A stretch of 64,000 nucleotides of DNA from Thelephora terrestris (GCA_015956445.1 WIUZ02000006.1:1116001-1180000), one strand, 5' to 3'; shown: positions 49,296-63,313, counted from the stretch's first letter. Notes: a model not told the origin generated them from the sequence alone. Numbers and translations: made by a program.

Positions 49296-51449
49296 TCATC
49301 CCCAAGTCTGTTCTTGCAAGCGAGACGAGCCACTAGAAATGTCCGTCAACCACGGTGCAGACGGTTTTCCATCAGGCCCGGCGGTACGATAATCGCGGAG
49401 ATTGCTGCGACTGGAGATGTTCCAGTTCCCAGCGCTTCCGGAACGAGTGTGGCCACTGGCACGAGAGGAAGTGCGGGGAGTACCCAACGGGGGTGAATCG
49501 TTGTGAGCAGTGACCGGAGACTGAGTAACAGGCTCCATGCCATCCATGGAGGGACGCGATTTCCGCTATATGACAGAGATCAGTCAAGGTTCAACTAGTA
49601 GATAGGAGGCAGGGAAACACACCTGACCAACAATGTCAAGCCTGGCGCTGGCGTGACGACCAAAGTCGGGACCAGCCGTGACAGGACCGTGGGTCATGAT
49701 GGGGGCGGGAACGTTGGCTTGGATGAGCATACCGTTCGCCAGTGTGGGATAAGCGGACTTGTTCTGCTTGGAAGCCAGGGGGTCCAAAACGGAAGTATCG
49801 ACTCTCAGGGAGATCGGGGGTCTTCCAGTGGTAGCGGGAGGAGGGGGAGTCGAAGTAACGCTTCCAGTGGAATTGGCATCTTGATTGCGCTTGGCGGAGA
49901 TGCGAGCGAGGAGAGAACTTCCGGAAGTGTCATTGGGATCGCTATTAGTGCTCGAGGAACGGTCGCGCCTAGTAGGCTCAATAGGCGGAGGGGTACCATC
50001 GCCTTGCCCTCCACCAGCAGGGACTTCGGTATGGATGAAGCAGCACCGTTTACCGTACGGGCAAGATCCGGAAACCCAGAAAGTCTAAGAGGCCATCAGG
50101 TGGCAGTGACAGATTAAGAAACGAGTAGACGCACCCTGCAGATCTCAGTCTTGTATTTGGGGTGTCGCGGGACCTTCCGAAGTTCTTCTTCTCCATGGGC
50201 AAACTGGCACTTGGTTCCGTACCTACAGCTTCCCTTCTCCTCCCAGCTACGACAAAGCTCCGTCTTGTAGAGACCCAGCTTCCTGTTGTTCGCGCTTGGA
50301 CCGGTGCCACTCGGGGGATTCTGAGTGACGGTGGAGGTTGGGGAAGTCATCCCGCTATTGTCGGCGGGATTACTAGCAAATGAGCCCGTGTATTGGCTTT
50401 GGAGGTGCCTAGCCATCAACTGCGCCTGCGCAGCAGCGAGGTCGCTCTGTGCATAAGTCTCCGGTGGGTAGAACTGGTTTGCAAACATGGAAAGAGTGGG
50501 TCCGCCCAGAGTGGTCGCAGGATACACTCCAGCCGGAAATTGCGCAAGATTGTTGGTAAGGAGCTGTTGCAGAGCTGCGGCTTCACGGAGAGAAGCGGGA
50601 TCAGAGGCAGAATGTTGATGGGTGGGACGGAATGGTTGTCCCTGGACTCGGGCGATAGCAGGGTCCTGCGGCATGATCATATCATACAACTGCTGTGTGC
50701 TTCCGGCGGCAAGAGCTGGCATGGGGTACGTGAAGTTGGCCGGGCTGTGCACGACATTTTGGAGTTGCTGGTTGAAGGCCCTGGTAGCTTGGGGCTGGCG
50801 GAACTGTACATTCGCTGACGCATTGCTCATGCGGGGCTGATTAAAGGCGTTCCCAGAAAATTGTCTCTGAGAGACGCCGTAATCAACCTGGAAGTCCTGT
50901 GAATCGCGGGTGGAGAGAGAGGGGAAAGTTGGCTGATCGCCATGAGGCCAATTCTAGCGGTGGAGCAACAGGTCAGTACCATTCATTGCAATTGCTTGCG
51001 AGCGCTAATGCTGACCTGGTCGATGGAGCCGTGGAACGTCCTACCGTTTGATACGTCGGTTGAGGACCCGCGAGAGTGCGTCGGAAGAGCTAGATTCTGG
51101 TCGGACGGTGAAGAGTCGAGGCTGGTGTCAGAAGACGTCTCCAACGGGCTGCCATCTTGGCCGGGAGTAGCGGCGTTGCGCATTTTAGAGATGGAATCTT
51201 CGCCAGCGATCCTGAGCTTGGCCATGTGATCTGCCAGCTCCCAACCAGGGGTTGGAACGACGGAACCTGTTCCGGGAAAACGCCAAGCGTAGTTGTCAGC
51301 AGGTGCCACGAGTGTGATGTCGGATAGAGAGGTCAGCTCGGCTGGGCGTCCGATGAGCACCACGGAGGTACCTTTTAATGACGAGAGGACGTACGTTTTT
51401 GATTACTCGAAGGTGGAGTGCGACGGGGGGCCGTAGGAGAAGCAAACAT
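49296..51449 (-). CDS. Tandem CCCH zinc-finger mRNA-binding protein (TTP/Zfs1 type)
   Basis: Exons (minus) 51449..51395, 51341..51016, 50953..50135, 50084..49623 and 49565..49296 give 643 aa. Two CX8CX5CX3H fingers are seen: [18 protein letters not shown] with CQFAH, and YKTEICR then [18 protein letters not shown]; each has the lead-in YKTE(L/I)C of tristetraprolin proteins, which bind AU-rich elements and trigger deadenylation of target mRNAs. The intron 50085..50134 splits the second finger right after its first Cys-Arg. The rest is Gln/Ser/Pro-rich and disordered. The first exon codes for 18 residues. In fungi such proteins (Cth2, Zfs1) act in iron response or mating; which applies here is unknown. 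Confidence 0.9.
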
Positions 51450-52742
51450 GTCACTATTTCGTGTGAGCGTCTTCACGAGATAGTACCTAGGGGAATCGCC
51501 ACACAATAGTTTTTGGTTGATTTTAGGAGGGCAGTGTTTCGGTGAGCAAGAACGTGAAGCAGGATACTGGGCGGGAGGATATGGTCAGAGGTGAGCTTGT
51601 GGGTGAGTCAGGGAAGGGCAAACCGATTAAAGATAAGTGAAATGCCGATTTCAAAGTCTGTCGCCGGGTGAGGGGAATAACAAGGACGTATATTGAGAGA
51701 ATAATGAATTGACGAGGTCGGTGTTTGAGTGGGGGGATGGGGTGGGGTCTAGGTGGGCTGCACTTGGGGCACAAGCACGGGATATAAAAAGGGTCGTGAG
51801 TTTCGTTCTGGGTTTATAACTGGGAGGGGTGAGTGAATAAGGAAGGGGAAGATGAAGAGGGGATGGGAACATACGTTACTCGGACGGTCGTTTTTGATTG
51901 AAGGTTTTGGCGAGGCACGGGGACTTCCAGCCTAAAGGCGTCTGGTGGGGTCCTGGCCTGCAAGCAATCAATTACCCGAACACGCTGCTGGCTCGTGGAT
52001 CTAATCCAAAATCTCCGCCTCAGGGACACACACAGACGTCTGCCCGGTTGGCTGGCTGGAGGGATGGACAGATTTATAGAAAGGATAGAGATCCTCACCT
52101 CTTGTCCGCCACCGACGACTCTTCTCGGGCAAAATAATTATAGAGAGACCAAAGAAAATCTCGAGAGGAATACGCCGTTCTTGAACAGTCGTCGTCGTCG
52201 TCTGTGACAGTCAGAATCCACCCATCATCCCCAGCCGGCGCCAGCTACTCCATCACATCACGTGACTCCCTTCCCGTCCGTCCGGCCCAAACACGTGATC
52301 GATGGGCACGCTTCTGCCTCACCCAACATGCGAGGGGTTGCAAATCTAGAACTCATGGTTTCGCTCAAATGAAATCTTCCTTCAATTCCAAAAGCTTAGC
52401 TCAACGACCCGTAACCTTGCTGGCTCGCAGGGTAATCGGCTCGGTACCCACAATTAATCATCTCGGCAAAACACACCGTATCTGCCTATTCACCGCGTTG
52501 TAACAACGAAGAGCGGTAACAAACGCATTTTCTCCTTCGCCGCTCGTCCGGACCCGCTCCCCTGTACCCCATCGATGCTTTTCGCTGGGGAGGGCTCTAT
52601 TACTTGATCTTCCTGTCCGATTCGGGGCGTTGCCATTTTACGTGTAGAAATATCTCCCAAACCGGTCTCGTGGATGCGATTGAATTATTACTCTTGTACA
52701 GCTGTCTTGACTTCTCATCACCCCAATCAGCAGATCTCATAT
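51450..52742. other. Intergenic, upstream of CCCH gene and downstream of BLM10
   Basis: 1.3 kb without a supported gene. A purine-rich tract lies at 51.5-51.9 kb. The CCCH mRNA may have a long leader here, as seen for other regulatory genes of this type. The part 52150-52740 shows no coding signal. Confidence 0.5.
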
Positions 52743-55700
52743 CTATGCGTCTGCGAAACCAAGACCAGTCAGAAAGATCCACCCCCACGAAAACAGCGAG
52801 ACCAACATACAATACGACGTCCCAACCAGCATCGTGGACAAATTCTGCAGCTGATCCTCATCAAACAGCAACTGATCCTTGACCCATGTGTCCTGTTAAC
52901 AGTCCGATGCCCGTCAAAATTCTCGATTGATTAAGCGCACATAATAAAAGTCTTCGCTTACCTGATGGGTCTAGACAGGCGACGAACAAAGATCGATTAG
53001 CGTCATCCAGCCACAAGATTAAAAAAAAGATGCGCCTCACTTTCTTGAATTCAGATGCACACTTCTTGATAGTGGTCGATATCGGCGGAGGATCCGTGGT
53101 GTGTGCGGCAAGTACTACCGGTTGCCCATGACCGTCATTATCAACGCAATCTGGGGTGGCCGTGACGAAAATGAGACTCACCATCAGTCAGCGATGGCAC
53201 CCAGGGCTCAACGGAATACGGAAAGCTTTCGATCAGAGCACACAGGCCGAGGATCCCAGAATGCAATAGCCTCAGCTTTTCCGCATACCCAGCGTCCTGA
53301 CGTGATGGTAATCTCGCCTTCCTAACCAGGCCAATGAATCGATTCTGTTTTTCACACAGAGATCGAACCTTAGATGAGAAATCGCTCCCTTAAACGTGTT
53401 ACACACCTTGAGAGGGATAATGCTCTGCCTTTGCGAGCACCTGACAATCCCGGAAAGTGCCTTGGACGCCATCTCCCTTACCTCCACATTCTCATCTCCA
53501 AGGCAGTCCAAAAAGACTTCCATGACTTGTGTAGTTCCAGAATTAGAAATACTCAGCAGGTTCCGGTAGAAGAAAACCACAAGGGTGGGTAAAGCATTTA
53601 GCCTGATCCTCCACGACTGTTCCACGAGTCAGGGCGGCCAGGAGATTGTCATATGTTACCGAAACGCCTACCGTAGATGATTTGATCGCGTTCACGAAGT
53701 GATTCAGGATATCCTCGACATATTCGTGAGGAGGTGTTACGGCAGATAGGACGTAAAGCACCGCCGACTTCACCACCTGTAAGCCCTTGCGTCATTCATA
53801 ATGACGAACTACTCACCGCATAGATTTGTAATTCTGAGCTGTCGTTTAGTTCAGACATCTTGAGGATTTCCGGCCTGGGAAATGACGCCGTCAACCCCCT
53901 GAATAGAGAGCACTTGTTTGTGAACTCACAGCATGGGCATGATGTACTTGAACATCAACGGTGCCATTGGCCCATGCGACATCGTCCACATCCATAACAA
54001 CACTGGCAAAGCGTCAGGCGCAAGGGTTGTTCAATATGTTGAAACGCTTACGAGTTAGCCCGACTTTATCATACTGCGACTGGTTTGTGCGTGGTGGGGG
54101 CAGTCGTTGTTCCTTCCACTCAGGCAACATTTGGACCATGGCTACCGCGTTCTCCAAGTAACGAGCAGACCTATACACAACACCAAGCACGTAAAATACC
54201 GGCCATTTACCACGAGGAAGATGCCCAACCTGATTTGCAAAGGATCCGGATCAGTTGCACAAGTGTGAAGGAGTTCCGCTACGGAGGAATACGTTGGGTT
54301 CCACTGGGCAGAGATGATGATGTATAATGAAGAAGCGATGTGACTCCTCATCTGGGGTGGGGAGTAAGTGATAGCCGGGGATGACGGAAGGTCCCGACAG
54401 ACCTCGTTGTACCCAGTGTTTGCGTTGTCCAATAGGACCCTGAAGAACTGGTCGGCCAGCGGGGCTGAGCGAGGTGATATACTGTCAAGGACGATCCCGA
54501 ACAACGATAGTGTCTTGTTCACTTGAATAACTTCAACACCACGCAGGGGATCCTCTCATTCTCTTTCACTCACTGGTAAACGCAGAATCCCCTTGGAAGT
54601 CTATGGGCAGGTTCAGAGTCCACTGTATGAGTGGGTTGCTCCTTCTTGGATCTCTGTCATCAAGCTGAGACTAAAACACCGATTATCAGAGATGAGCCAT
54701 GAGTCAGGGAAGCACTGAGACCCTCACGCTAAACACGCTTTTCCAAAAACTCAAGGTGTCCGGCTTAATCTGCACGAAAAACTGGTCAATCCTGTCCATC
54801 GTCCAATTCCAGAGTTTGTCCCATTTCTGCTTGGGCCAATGCTTCGATCCTAGGTGATAGTCCTCAGCGTTGGTCAAACGGGAAGCATCCGGATACATAC
54901 CACGCAGCAGTCCAACAAGAACTTCGGCACCAGCCCTCTGTTTGAAACGATCTGGGTCAGTCAGCAAAGGATTGATGTTCTCGAGGATAGTATCGAGGTG
55001 GCGATCCTCGAACGCCTTGGCTGGAATATAGCTTAGCGCGAATCCGGTACGACAACGACAGGACGACCCACCAAGCGATTTTGTGAACTGCACGTGGTCA
55101 TTTCTGAGATCCGGTTTTCCTTCAGTTTGTGAGGACTCCTGGGCCCACAAAGTCACTAGCTGGGAGTAAATCTCTCCGCTATCCAGAAGTGTTCCGAGTG
55201 TCTCAAGTACGGATTGGGACGCCTGTTCCCAAATTATAGGTGAATCCCCTTCTGGCACTTTCAGATACGCCTTGAGCTGCGGTTTCCACAAGAGGAATCC
55301 CGACGTAGCCTTGTCGATGTAGATGTCCCTACGAAGCGATGATAAATAAGATCCAAAGAGATTCGAGACCGTGCTTACGATGTCTGGTCCACAAGTTCGT
55401 CGCGAATTTCGTCGGGACTTGAAACAGTGACTATTCTCTCGACTGGACTGTGCCACTCATCTAACCACAGCTCTTCCGGACTCGCGGAGTATGATCTCAT
55501 CTTGATCTGGACCATAATCTTGATGATCCCCCTGCAGTCGGCTATCAAGCATTGATCACGTGGACATGAGCATGCGTACTCACCGCACTGCAATGGCCCT
55601 GGTTGCAGTATGAGGGCTTACGCATTGTTCTAGGAAGAAACGGGCAAGTTCAGGTGTTGGGACCATATCTCTCTGCAGCAAGCTATATAGGATGCGGCTG

Positions 55701-58700
55701 GAAAACTGCTGATATCTCCACTGTTTCGACATTGGTGAGCCAGCCACACCCTGGACATGGTGAAAAACGAACGTGTGTGGTCGGCCTTGAGGCGACTGCG
55801 AGGACTGACTCCAACTGCAACACTGTGGCTTAATGTGCGAAACATATCGGGCATTGTGATCGGCGTACGTTTCTCTCATGTTTTCTGGTCTCCGCTGTGA
55901 ATCTCGCTTCCATCTTCTCGAGAGCTTCTTCCAAGAGGGCCCCATCGACAAGGGAGCCACTGAACGCTCCTTCAAGGTCATCCAGAACCGCGAGAACTCT
56001 GGGAATGTCTTCCCGATACGCCTCAGAATGGACCGCTTCATCGCTCAGATGCGCCAAACATTCAGAGGCACAGTTTGTGACGAGTTTCTGGATGGACGGC
56101 TGCAAAAACGAGTGCTAAGTGTCTCGTGTGGTAGAGCAACAGGAGAATGATGAGTCACCTTCTCTTGATGCTGACAGTCGAGTAGTCTCGTCAAGTACTG
56201 ATTCGAGATGTTAACGTCTGCGAAGAATTAGCCACGAGTGAACGTCATGGAAACAGGACTGCGGACCTGCAAGCGCATAATTTGCGAACGCGTTATCCCA
56301 GAGCATGTAAAGCGCACCCTTCATGCGATCCGGATCCGTGCCCGTAACCAACGAGTCGCACAGAGCGGGGAGCAACGACCTCGTGGAGCGAATGTAACGC
56401 TTCGGGCCATGAGTAAGGCCTCCACACATTGACAACAGAGGAGACGTACTTCCGAGACCGACCGAACGATCGACTGACAATACCTTCGCAACCTAGTGTA
56501 CTGAGAAAGTGAAAGTTCGACCAAATCCCGGATCAAGTTGTCGTCGAGGGGAGACCTTTCGCGGTACATCGCGTTGAGGTACATTCTACTGTAATGGTAC
56601 AAGTGTGCCCGTTTGAGCGCAGTCATCCTGGATCGCTCCTTTTGTCTGGGAGACATCCGATGCATGCTATGCCGAACGATGCATCAGTACCTTTGATGGA
56701 AGGAATACCAGATGTCACAACATACTCCCTCAGTTGCGTGTAGGCTTTCCTCTGCGCGCTGTACTGTCCCCTTGAAACGCCGTATTCTAAAAGGAATACT
56801 TCAGCAGCCTTCGCGATGCTGATAATGGCATCCACATGGTCCTCGGCCTCGACGCTGTTTCTCATAGCAATGATCTTCGTAGCCCTGTGGATCACTTCTC
56901 CGAATCGTCCTCGATGCGCCTCGGCGACCTTATATCTTGGGTCCTCGGGATCATCAAGTGCAAACCCAGATTTGACGGTTATGTTGGAAAGAAGCAGCCC
57001 GTCCACCTCGAAATCGTACGAGAACGTACTCTCGGGGACCTTGGGTACTTCTCGCATGAAACAAGCGAGGCCACCCCATATGGATCGTATAGCACGCATG
57101 TACCTGTGACGCGGGTAAACGTGACTGAACGGACCGACGAGGAAGTTTCTCCTACCGGCAGAAATCGTTCCGTGCGATGCTGTCCCAGTTGCTCCCACTA
57201 TCAAGGAGCTCGTCGATCTTGTCAAGGACAGGATTCCCCACGACGTCGAGGACTTCCAATACGAAATCGATTTCCTCCTTGGAAGGAACTACGCAGGCTC
57301 AGCCGAGCAGATCACATCTTGAAACGCCGCACTTACCGTGCCATTCAATCTTCACGTCCTTGGCATTGTACATCCGTCCCCAGTAAAGGTGGTGGTTTGC
57401 ATCGAACCCTTAGGTTCGAGTCAGAAAAACCTTTCACGGGTTTCACGAGACGGATACTCACCAGGACTGTTCCATTCTTCCGAATTTACAAACTGGGTGT
57501 CGAACGGATACGTTGCTGTGAGCGTACTCAATAGGTGGGTAACTATACCGCCACTCGTGGAATATCCGCGCTTGGACTTCGTCTTTTCGATGAGCAGGTT
57601 GAACAGATCAAGTAGGGTTTGTTTGTGCGTAAACAGCTGGTGAATAGGTGTGTTTTAGTTTGGGGACCCCTATCAACCAGCAGACCGCACCGAGTCGCTT
57701 CCGTTGCAGAGACAAGCGCGGAGAATCGAAAGGTCTGTGAAACTCGATGTTAGAGGTTACAGAGTCATAGTCTTGGATGCATACTCCAATGTAACGTGGT
57801 ATCGGAAGGAACGGCGGCGTGGTTGGATGTAGTCCTCAAGCTTGAGGCCCCATGCTTCAGTTCTTCCTGGATTTGAGTCGCGCAGTGTGGCAAGAATTTG
57901 TCGATGGTCTTCCCAGGTTTTGCTCGAACAAGGCACGAAACGAGTTGTCCGACGGCCTGAAGGCATCATCAATTATTGGGGGAGCACACTGATTACTCCT
58001 TGAAGTTGCATACCCTGACCGAGTTCGACCTCGCGTTTGTCATGGCATAGTCAAACACGATCTTTAACACAAGATCGAACAGTGGGTCCGATAGGTGGAG
58101 GCAGACTGTGTCCAGCATCGCCTTGACGGACTTGAGCACGAGCTCTTCCTGCTTGGGGACAGTATTTCGTTTTCCTCCTTCCTCGGGAAGGTTCTCAAAC
58201 AACGAAAAGACCCTACGGAAGAGCGAGGCCACCCAATCTGCAGAGAGATGTTTAGCTAGCTCAGACTTAGCTCGGACCACCATACCTGCAAATCCAGCGG
58301 TGCTGTCTCGCACGAGTGCACGTTCCTCTTCCCTGCTAAGTCTGTGCCCTCCAGGCTCGGTACCTTCTGGGATCGTGATGTCTTCCTCGTCGACAGCCAT
58401 CATCTCATCTCCTGGAGCATCGCTCGCAAGAGCCAGACCAGCATGACGAGTGAGATCTCCGATTTTGATGCCAGCCTGCACGATGGCCGTAATGAACATC
58501 GTCGCACACACAGTCTTGGTGGGATCGTTCTAAATAACGGGGTCAAGAGCCGTGCGGGATATTAACCAGAGGAAAGAAGCAAACCAGATCGATGCCGGGA
58601 AGTGAAAGTTCAAGTAACGGTAAAACGTGTTTCTGCCCTCCGAGCCAGATATTTTCCGAGACCAGTGGTATGGCAACTCCAGACAAGGTACTAAGGACCG

Positions 58701-60639
58701 CGGTTGTACGGTGAGTTTCGTTCACGACTTCAAGACCATCATATGCACGCTCTAATATATCTGGCATGACAAGCTTCGGTTCAAGAAGCGCGATAGACCT
58801 GAGCGCCCCCTGGGCGAGGGCCATCGAGATAGGGTCCTTCGAGAACATCGACAACAAGGCAGGAGTTCGCACTGAAAGCACGAAGGCCCTCTTGATCGCT
58901 GGTGTCAGGCGATGTGTCTGGGTTTCGAATACATTAGAACGAGATTTCGGCCGCATGCTGTGGATAGCAAACCGTTGGAGTTTCACAACCAGGCAATTCT
59001 TCGTCCTTCCACCGCTTACAGAACTCGGAAGCGACAGCTTGTAAGAACGTCGTCAACTATGGGGGGGATTAGGTTTATCCGGCAGCCTCCACAGAGGCAC
59101 TCACGAGCATGGACCAAGGCCCAAAGTTTGATGGATGGAAGAAGGATTCTGTACTTGTGAATAGTTTGTCCAGAGAGTCCAGAGCCTTCGACCCAGCAAG
59201 GAATCCAGGTTGACTTTGACCTGGGGTGTCTGTCGCGTCCCTGCGCACAGGACCATCGACGGCCATCGAATAGACAAAAAGCTTTGCAAGTGAGCCTGGA
59301 GGATTGTCAACCAAATGCGACTGTGGAAAGGTATGTGGCATACGATAGCGATTCACGCTCTTCTTTATCCTCGAAGACAGCTTTTCGCCAAGTAAGTCAG
59401 CCTGGGGGGCTGTGGTGCTTGACCCCTACGAAGATTTACAATGCAGTAGCACAAAGTACACATGGCCCGTACCTTCGTAGCACCAACAGGAACGTCTAGG
59501 AAATGCTTAGTCACAGAATGACGTGCTTGGGTAGAATGGGCTTACTCATCGATCCAAGCGCTTTTCCAACCAGGACAGTCCATTCCGCATCGGTCCAAAT
59601 CCCCACATCTTTCCATTTCACAGCGCTTCCAGCCTTGTGCTCCTCAGAGAGGTCTCCACAGAGCTCGATGAGGCGAGCGTTCATTATCTCAGAATTGAAG
59701 GCTTCCCACAGTTTGAATAGCACAGGCACATAGAGATGTATGTCGAATGGCGGAAGAAAAGAGGTCATCACGGGGATCATGATGAGAATAGACTAGGGCG
59801 GCAAACCATTAGCATATATCAAGTGAAACGAGTACTACACGTACACTTTGGGTGACAAGGGGCAAGAAGGCCTCAAGCATAGCCGGTATTTCGCTCGACG
59901 GGAAGTAGATTTTGACCTGTTCTGCGAGATACAACAGTATGTTGACCGAATTTCTCCTGCAAAACTGTTAAGAAGCACTAGAAGTGTGGTGTTTGATTTA
60001 TGGACGCACGAGCTTTCATAAGCTCTCTTCTTGGGCCATAACTCCTTCTGTAGCACACGCCACAGTGGTCGCCAGGGTAATTGTAAGTTCTCGGGTTCAA
60101 TCTTCCGAGGTGTATCACCTTTATTGGCAAGGATACGTGAGAGATCATCGACCCACGAACGGATAAGGCGAGGTTCAATCCCCGGGAGAAGGGCTAGTTC
60201 ATAGAACAGCCGTACGAGCTTGGCTCGTGTAGAGACAGGGATCGGATATCTCAGCGACAACCAACTACGGAGAGGTGAGCCGAAAGCGAGTTAGATACAT
60301 GCATGGTAGGGTGACATACCAGTGGAGCAGGTGAGACCAGTTGGGCACGAGTGACCAGTTCTTCGATCGGACGCATACATCTATCTTTCCGATAATGAAC
60401 TCCAGCTTGGCCTGCATCTCCTCGGGAGATTCACATTCATATGGCAAGGAATCGAGATACGTTTTGAGCGAGTCCAATTGTTTTTCCATTTGCCCCTGGG
60501 CAGCCGTAGGTGTGTCGATCTCTGGTGGCGTCTCCAATCCGAAGTCATCGTCTTCCATCTTCAAGGCGAATTGTCGTGCAATAGAGGAAGCGAAAGAGGC
60601 AATGTAATCTGGGGGGATGGCGTTGAAGTCGATATCCAT
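52743..60639 (-). CDS. BLM10: Proteasome activator Blm10 (PA200)
   Basis: A 7.9-kb multi-exon gene. The first exon is 60639..60320, with the Blm10 start region (LPYECESPEEMQAKLEFIIG, VPNWSHLLHW), continued from 60264 by RYPIPVSTRAKLVRLFYEL and LQLPWRPLWRVL. Helical HEAT-like coding blocks follow on the minus strand almost without gaps (59.8, 59.5, 59.1, 58.5, 58.0, 56.6, 55.8, 54.7, 54.1 and 53.3 kb); I did not fix every junction. The end is clear: ...53182, 53114..53041, a 9-nt exon 52970..52962, 52892..52811 and an 8-nt exon 52750..52743, so the protein ends TSYYA, the Tyr-containing tail that docks in the proteasome alpha ring. Blm10 caps 20S proteasomes. Start codons of BLM10 and the Aim18-like gene are 146 bp apart. 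Confidence 0.92.
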
Positions 60640-60785
60640 GTCTTCCTGGTGCGCAGTTGCTGAGGCGGACGCACCTCGTATTTATTGAGTTCCGGGTGCG
60701 TACGCGGCCTTTGAAGAGTCGCTGATCGTGAACGCGTAGTGTCCCACTCCCGATCGCAGATGACACGTGCCTTGCTGATCAAGCG

Positions 60786-61808
60786 ATGCTTTCCCCATCA
60801 TCCGCATCCGCCATCCGACTGCTGGCGAGGACGTCAGTCAGAACGACTTTACGCGCTCCAGTCTCTAGAGGATTCGCGAACTTTTCGACGCTCAGGAATG
60901 CACGCCCTAGATTTATTGGAACAGGCGGTCTCGCTTTCGGGGCTGTTCTCTTGGCTTCATTCACTCTTGCAACCACCCATATTTACGCCGACACACAGGC
61001 GGAACCCTCCGACGTTGTCAGTACGTATTATGCTGCCAACTTCGTTTGCTTTGCTGATGGTGTCTTCGCTATAGCTGACCCGAATACATCCATAACCTTC
61101 CCAAAGACCATGCACGTACCCTCCAGGGTTCCCATTCCAGACCTCAGTTTGATCGGGGTTGGTGTGAGGAAGGTTTCTTTCCTGGGTATCAAGGTATACT
61201 CTGTCGCGTTCTACGCAGACTTGAACAATCCAGCACTGCAGGTCCGTGCTTGTTTATATCTCGAGTCACTCCACCCTAACCCATGGATAGGTGTCGCAGT
61301 CAGCCACTCCGGAGGAGAAAATCGATCACATCATTCAAAATACGACCTGTGCTCTCAGGATCATTCCTACGCGTAATACATCTTATAGCCACCTCCGTGA
61401 TGGTTTCATGAGAGCGCTCCAAGGGCGGTTGGTCCTCGCCAAGAAGTCGGAGGCGCTAACGCCACAGGAAGAACTCGAGATCCAATCTCCTCTGCGGAAA
61501 TTCAAATCCATGTTTCCTAACTCTAAGCCTCTCGAGAAACATCAATCACTTGACCTTCTCTTCTTGGCAGCCATGGGCGGCGAACCTCGTAATCTGATTG
61601 TTCGTGACCTTGGCTCAGTACAGAATGACTGGCTCGCACTAGAACTATTGCGTGCTTACTTCCACGAGAAGGGTATCAGCCAAGCGGTGGGTCTAAATAT
61701 GAATATGACACCGGCGTTCTCTGTTTCTGACCCACTTGCACCTAGATGAAAGGGGACGTTTGGAAAAACATAGAAGGTTTTGGCACAAATAACCGCCGGA
61801 TCGCCTAA
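60786..61808 (+). CDS. Mitochondrial chalcone-isomerase-like protein (Aim18/Aim46 type)
   Basis: Exons 60786..61020, 61075..61241, 61291..61686 and 61746..61808 give 286 aa. The N-terminus is Arg/Ser-rich without acidic residues (a mitochondrial presequence), then a hydrophobic segment (GGLAFGAVLLASFTLATT). The chalcone-isomerase-fold part has LSLIGVGVRKVSFLGIKVYS, VAFYADL, LRDGFMRAL, PNSKPLEKHQSLDLLFL and RNLIVRDLGSVQNDWLA, as in yeast Aim18/Aim46. These proteins have no known enzymatic role in fungi; they are inner-membrane or intermembrane-space proteins by annotation. The last intron (59 nt) is needed to reach the family end MKGDVWKNIEGFG. Confidence 0.86.
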
Positions 61809-61983
61809 GGATCTTATTCAGGGGACACCTAGTAGTCTTTTCTAGTTAGTTACTCGGAACCACGACCCTTAGGAACATCTCCGATCACGGGCGAATCCTG
61901 GGATTCCGGGAATGAGCAAACGTGGGAAAAGTTGAATACTCCCGATAGTCACTGTCAGAAGCCAATACCCCTTCTCCACAGTC

Positions 61984-63230
61984 ATGATCGTCAGGATGAC
62001 CGTGCCCGCTACGAGACTGCGTCTTCTGCGTCTTAAAACGCCAGGAATCTCACCACAAATCACTGTCCTCAAACTCGTCGTGAATCGGACTTACGTTACC
62101 CACCGGAACAACGCGTCAGACTTGCTTTCACAAACCCTGGATGTGAAGCGTGGAACCCGGAGAGATACAGTGGGGCCTTTCGTACTGGGAGTGAGCCCGT
62201 CGCAGCAGAGTGCAGAGAACGTGAAAAAATGGTCCGAGCTGAGTACAGGTGGAAAAGGTGTGTGTTTCGAGCGAGCTTGGTTATGACGCTGACAGTCACG
62301 CACACCTCCCGTTCTTACCTGTCGATAAGCCGCTAGGACTGCTTCGAGGACGGGCAACCTGGTTGTAATCCTCTTCGGAGCCGGATTCTCGGCCCTTCTT
62401 CTGTACGCTCTAACCTCAGAACTGTTCTCGAAAAACTCGCCAACTGTTCTGTACAAGGATGCTTGCAAGCTAATTGAAACATCGCCCCGTGTACACCTCA
62501 AAATTCCCCTCCATTGCGAGTCATGCTGACAATACTTGGACAGGTTGCTCGGTATCTTCATGGACCCCTCACCTTTCACAACAACCCACCGAGCGCAATC
62601 CGCCCCAGGCATCGAAACAGACATGTCTCTTCCTACATTCGCTCTGACAAATCGGGGAGGGAACACATGTTCCTACACTTTTACATCCAAGGCAGCCAAC
62701 CTGGGACAAAGGCTACCGACACATCTGAGGGTCACTTCAATTCTATGATTCACTGGACCAGCGACGGCCTCTCACGGCTGAGTAACATGTCATTTGATGA
62801 CGTAGTCGACGGAGTTAGGGCTCGCGCTGCAGGTGCAGCAGATTCGTCGAAGGCGTTGTTTAGGTTCCTCAGCGGTGAACATACGTCGCCGCCTTCACCC
62901 AATCAGCCTCCAATCCGCGAACCCGCGCCAGTGGAACAGAAATCAAGTAGCGCTTGGAGTTTCGCTGGTCTGTTCTCCGGTATCAAGGGGAAGCGGCGCG
63001 GGGACGGCTTGGATGCGGCTGATGACAGGGTATTCCTTGAGGGTGAAGCCCACGCAGAGCTGGTTCGCAACGATCAAGGATACTTCGACTTCAAGGACCT
63101 TATCGTGGAGATACCGAGTACGTTGTTTCTCCAGACATATGTGCCCCACACGAGTGCCGACGACTTCCCAGATTCGCATGCTTCGAATCGTACACAAGTC
63201 GCCGTAATTCTGTCTGGACAAGGGGACTGA
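61984..63230 (+). CDS. TIM21: Mitochondrial TIM23 complex subunit Tim21
   Basis: Exons 61984..62257, 62330..62490 and 62544..63230 give 373 aa. An Arg-rich presequence precedes KWSELSTGGK, then one membrane segment (NLVVILFGAGFSALLLYAL) and the conserved intermembrane-space domain: TSELFSKNSPTVLYKDACKL, VARYLHGPLTFHNNPPSAIR, PRHRNRHVSS and GREHMFLHFYIQG. Tim21 couples the TOM complex to TIM23 and helps respiratory-chain assembly. The start may be 61984 or 61996 (second Met). The C-terminal about 170 residues are longer than in yeast and end with a folded-looking part (FLEGEAHAELVRNDQGYFDF). The first intron ends at AAG instead of the usual pyrimidine-AG. Confidence 0.93.
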
Positions 63231-63313
63231 TCGCCAAACTGCTCTTGCATACTCAGTTGTACCATAGTATTGCACAACTTAACCTAATGACACTCCTCCA
63301 ACACGAAAAACAA

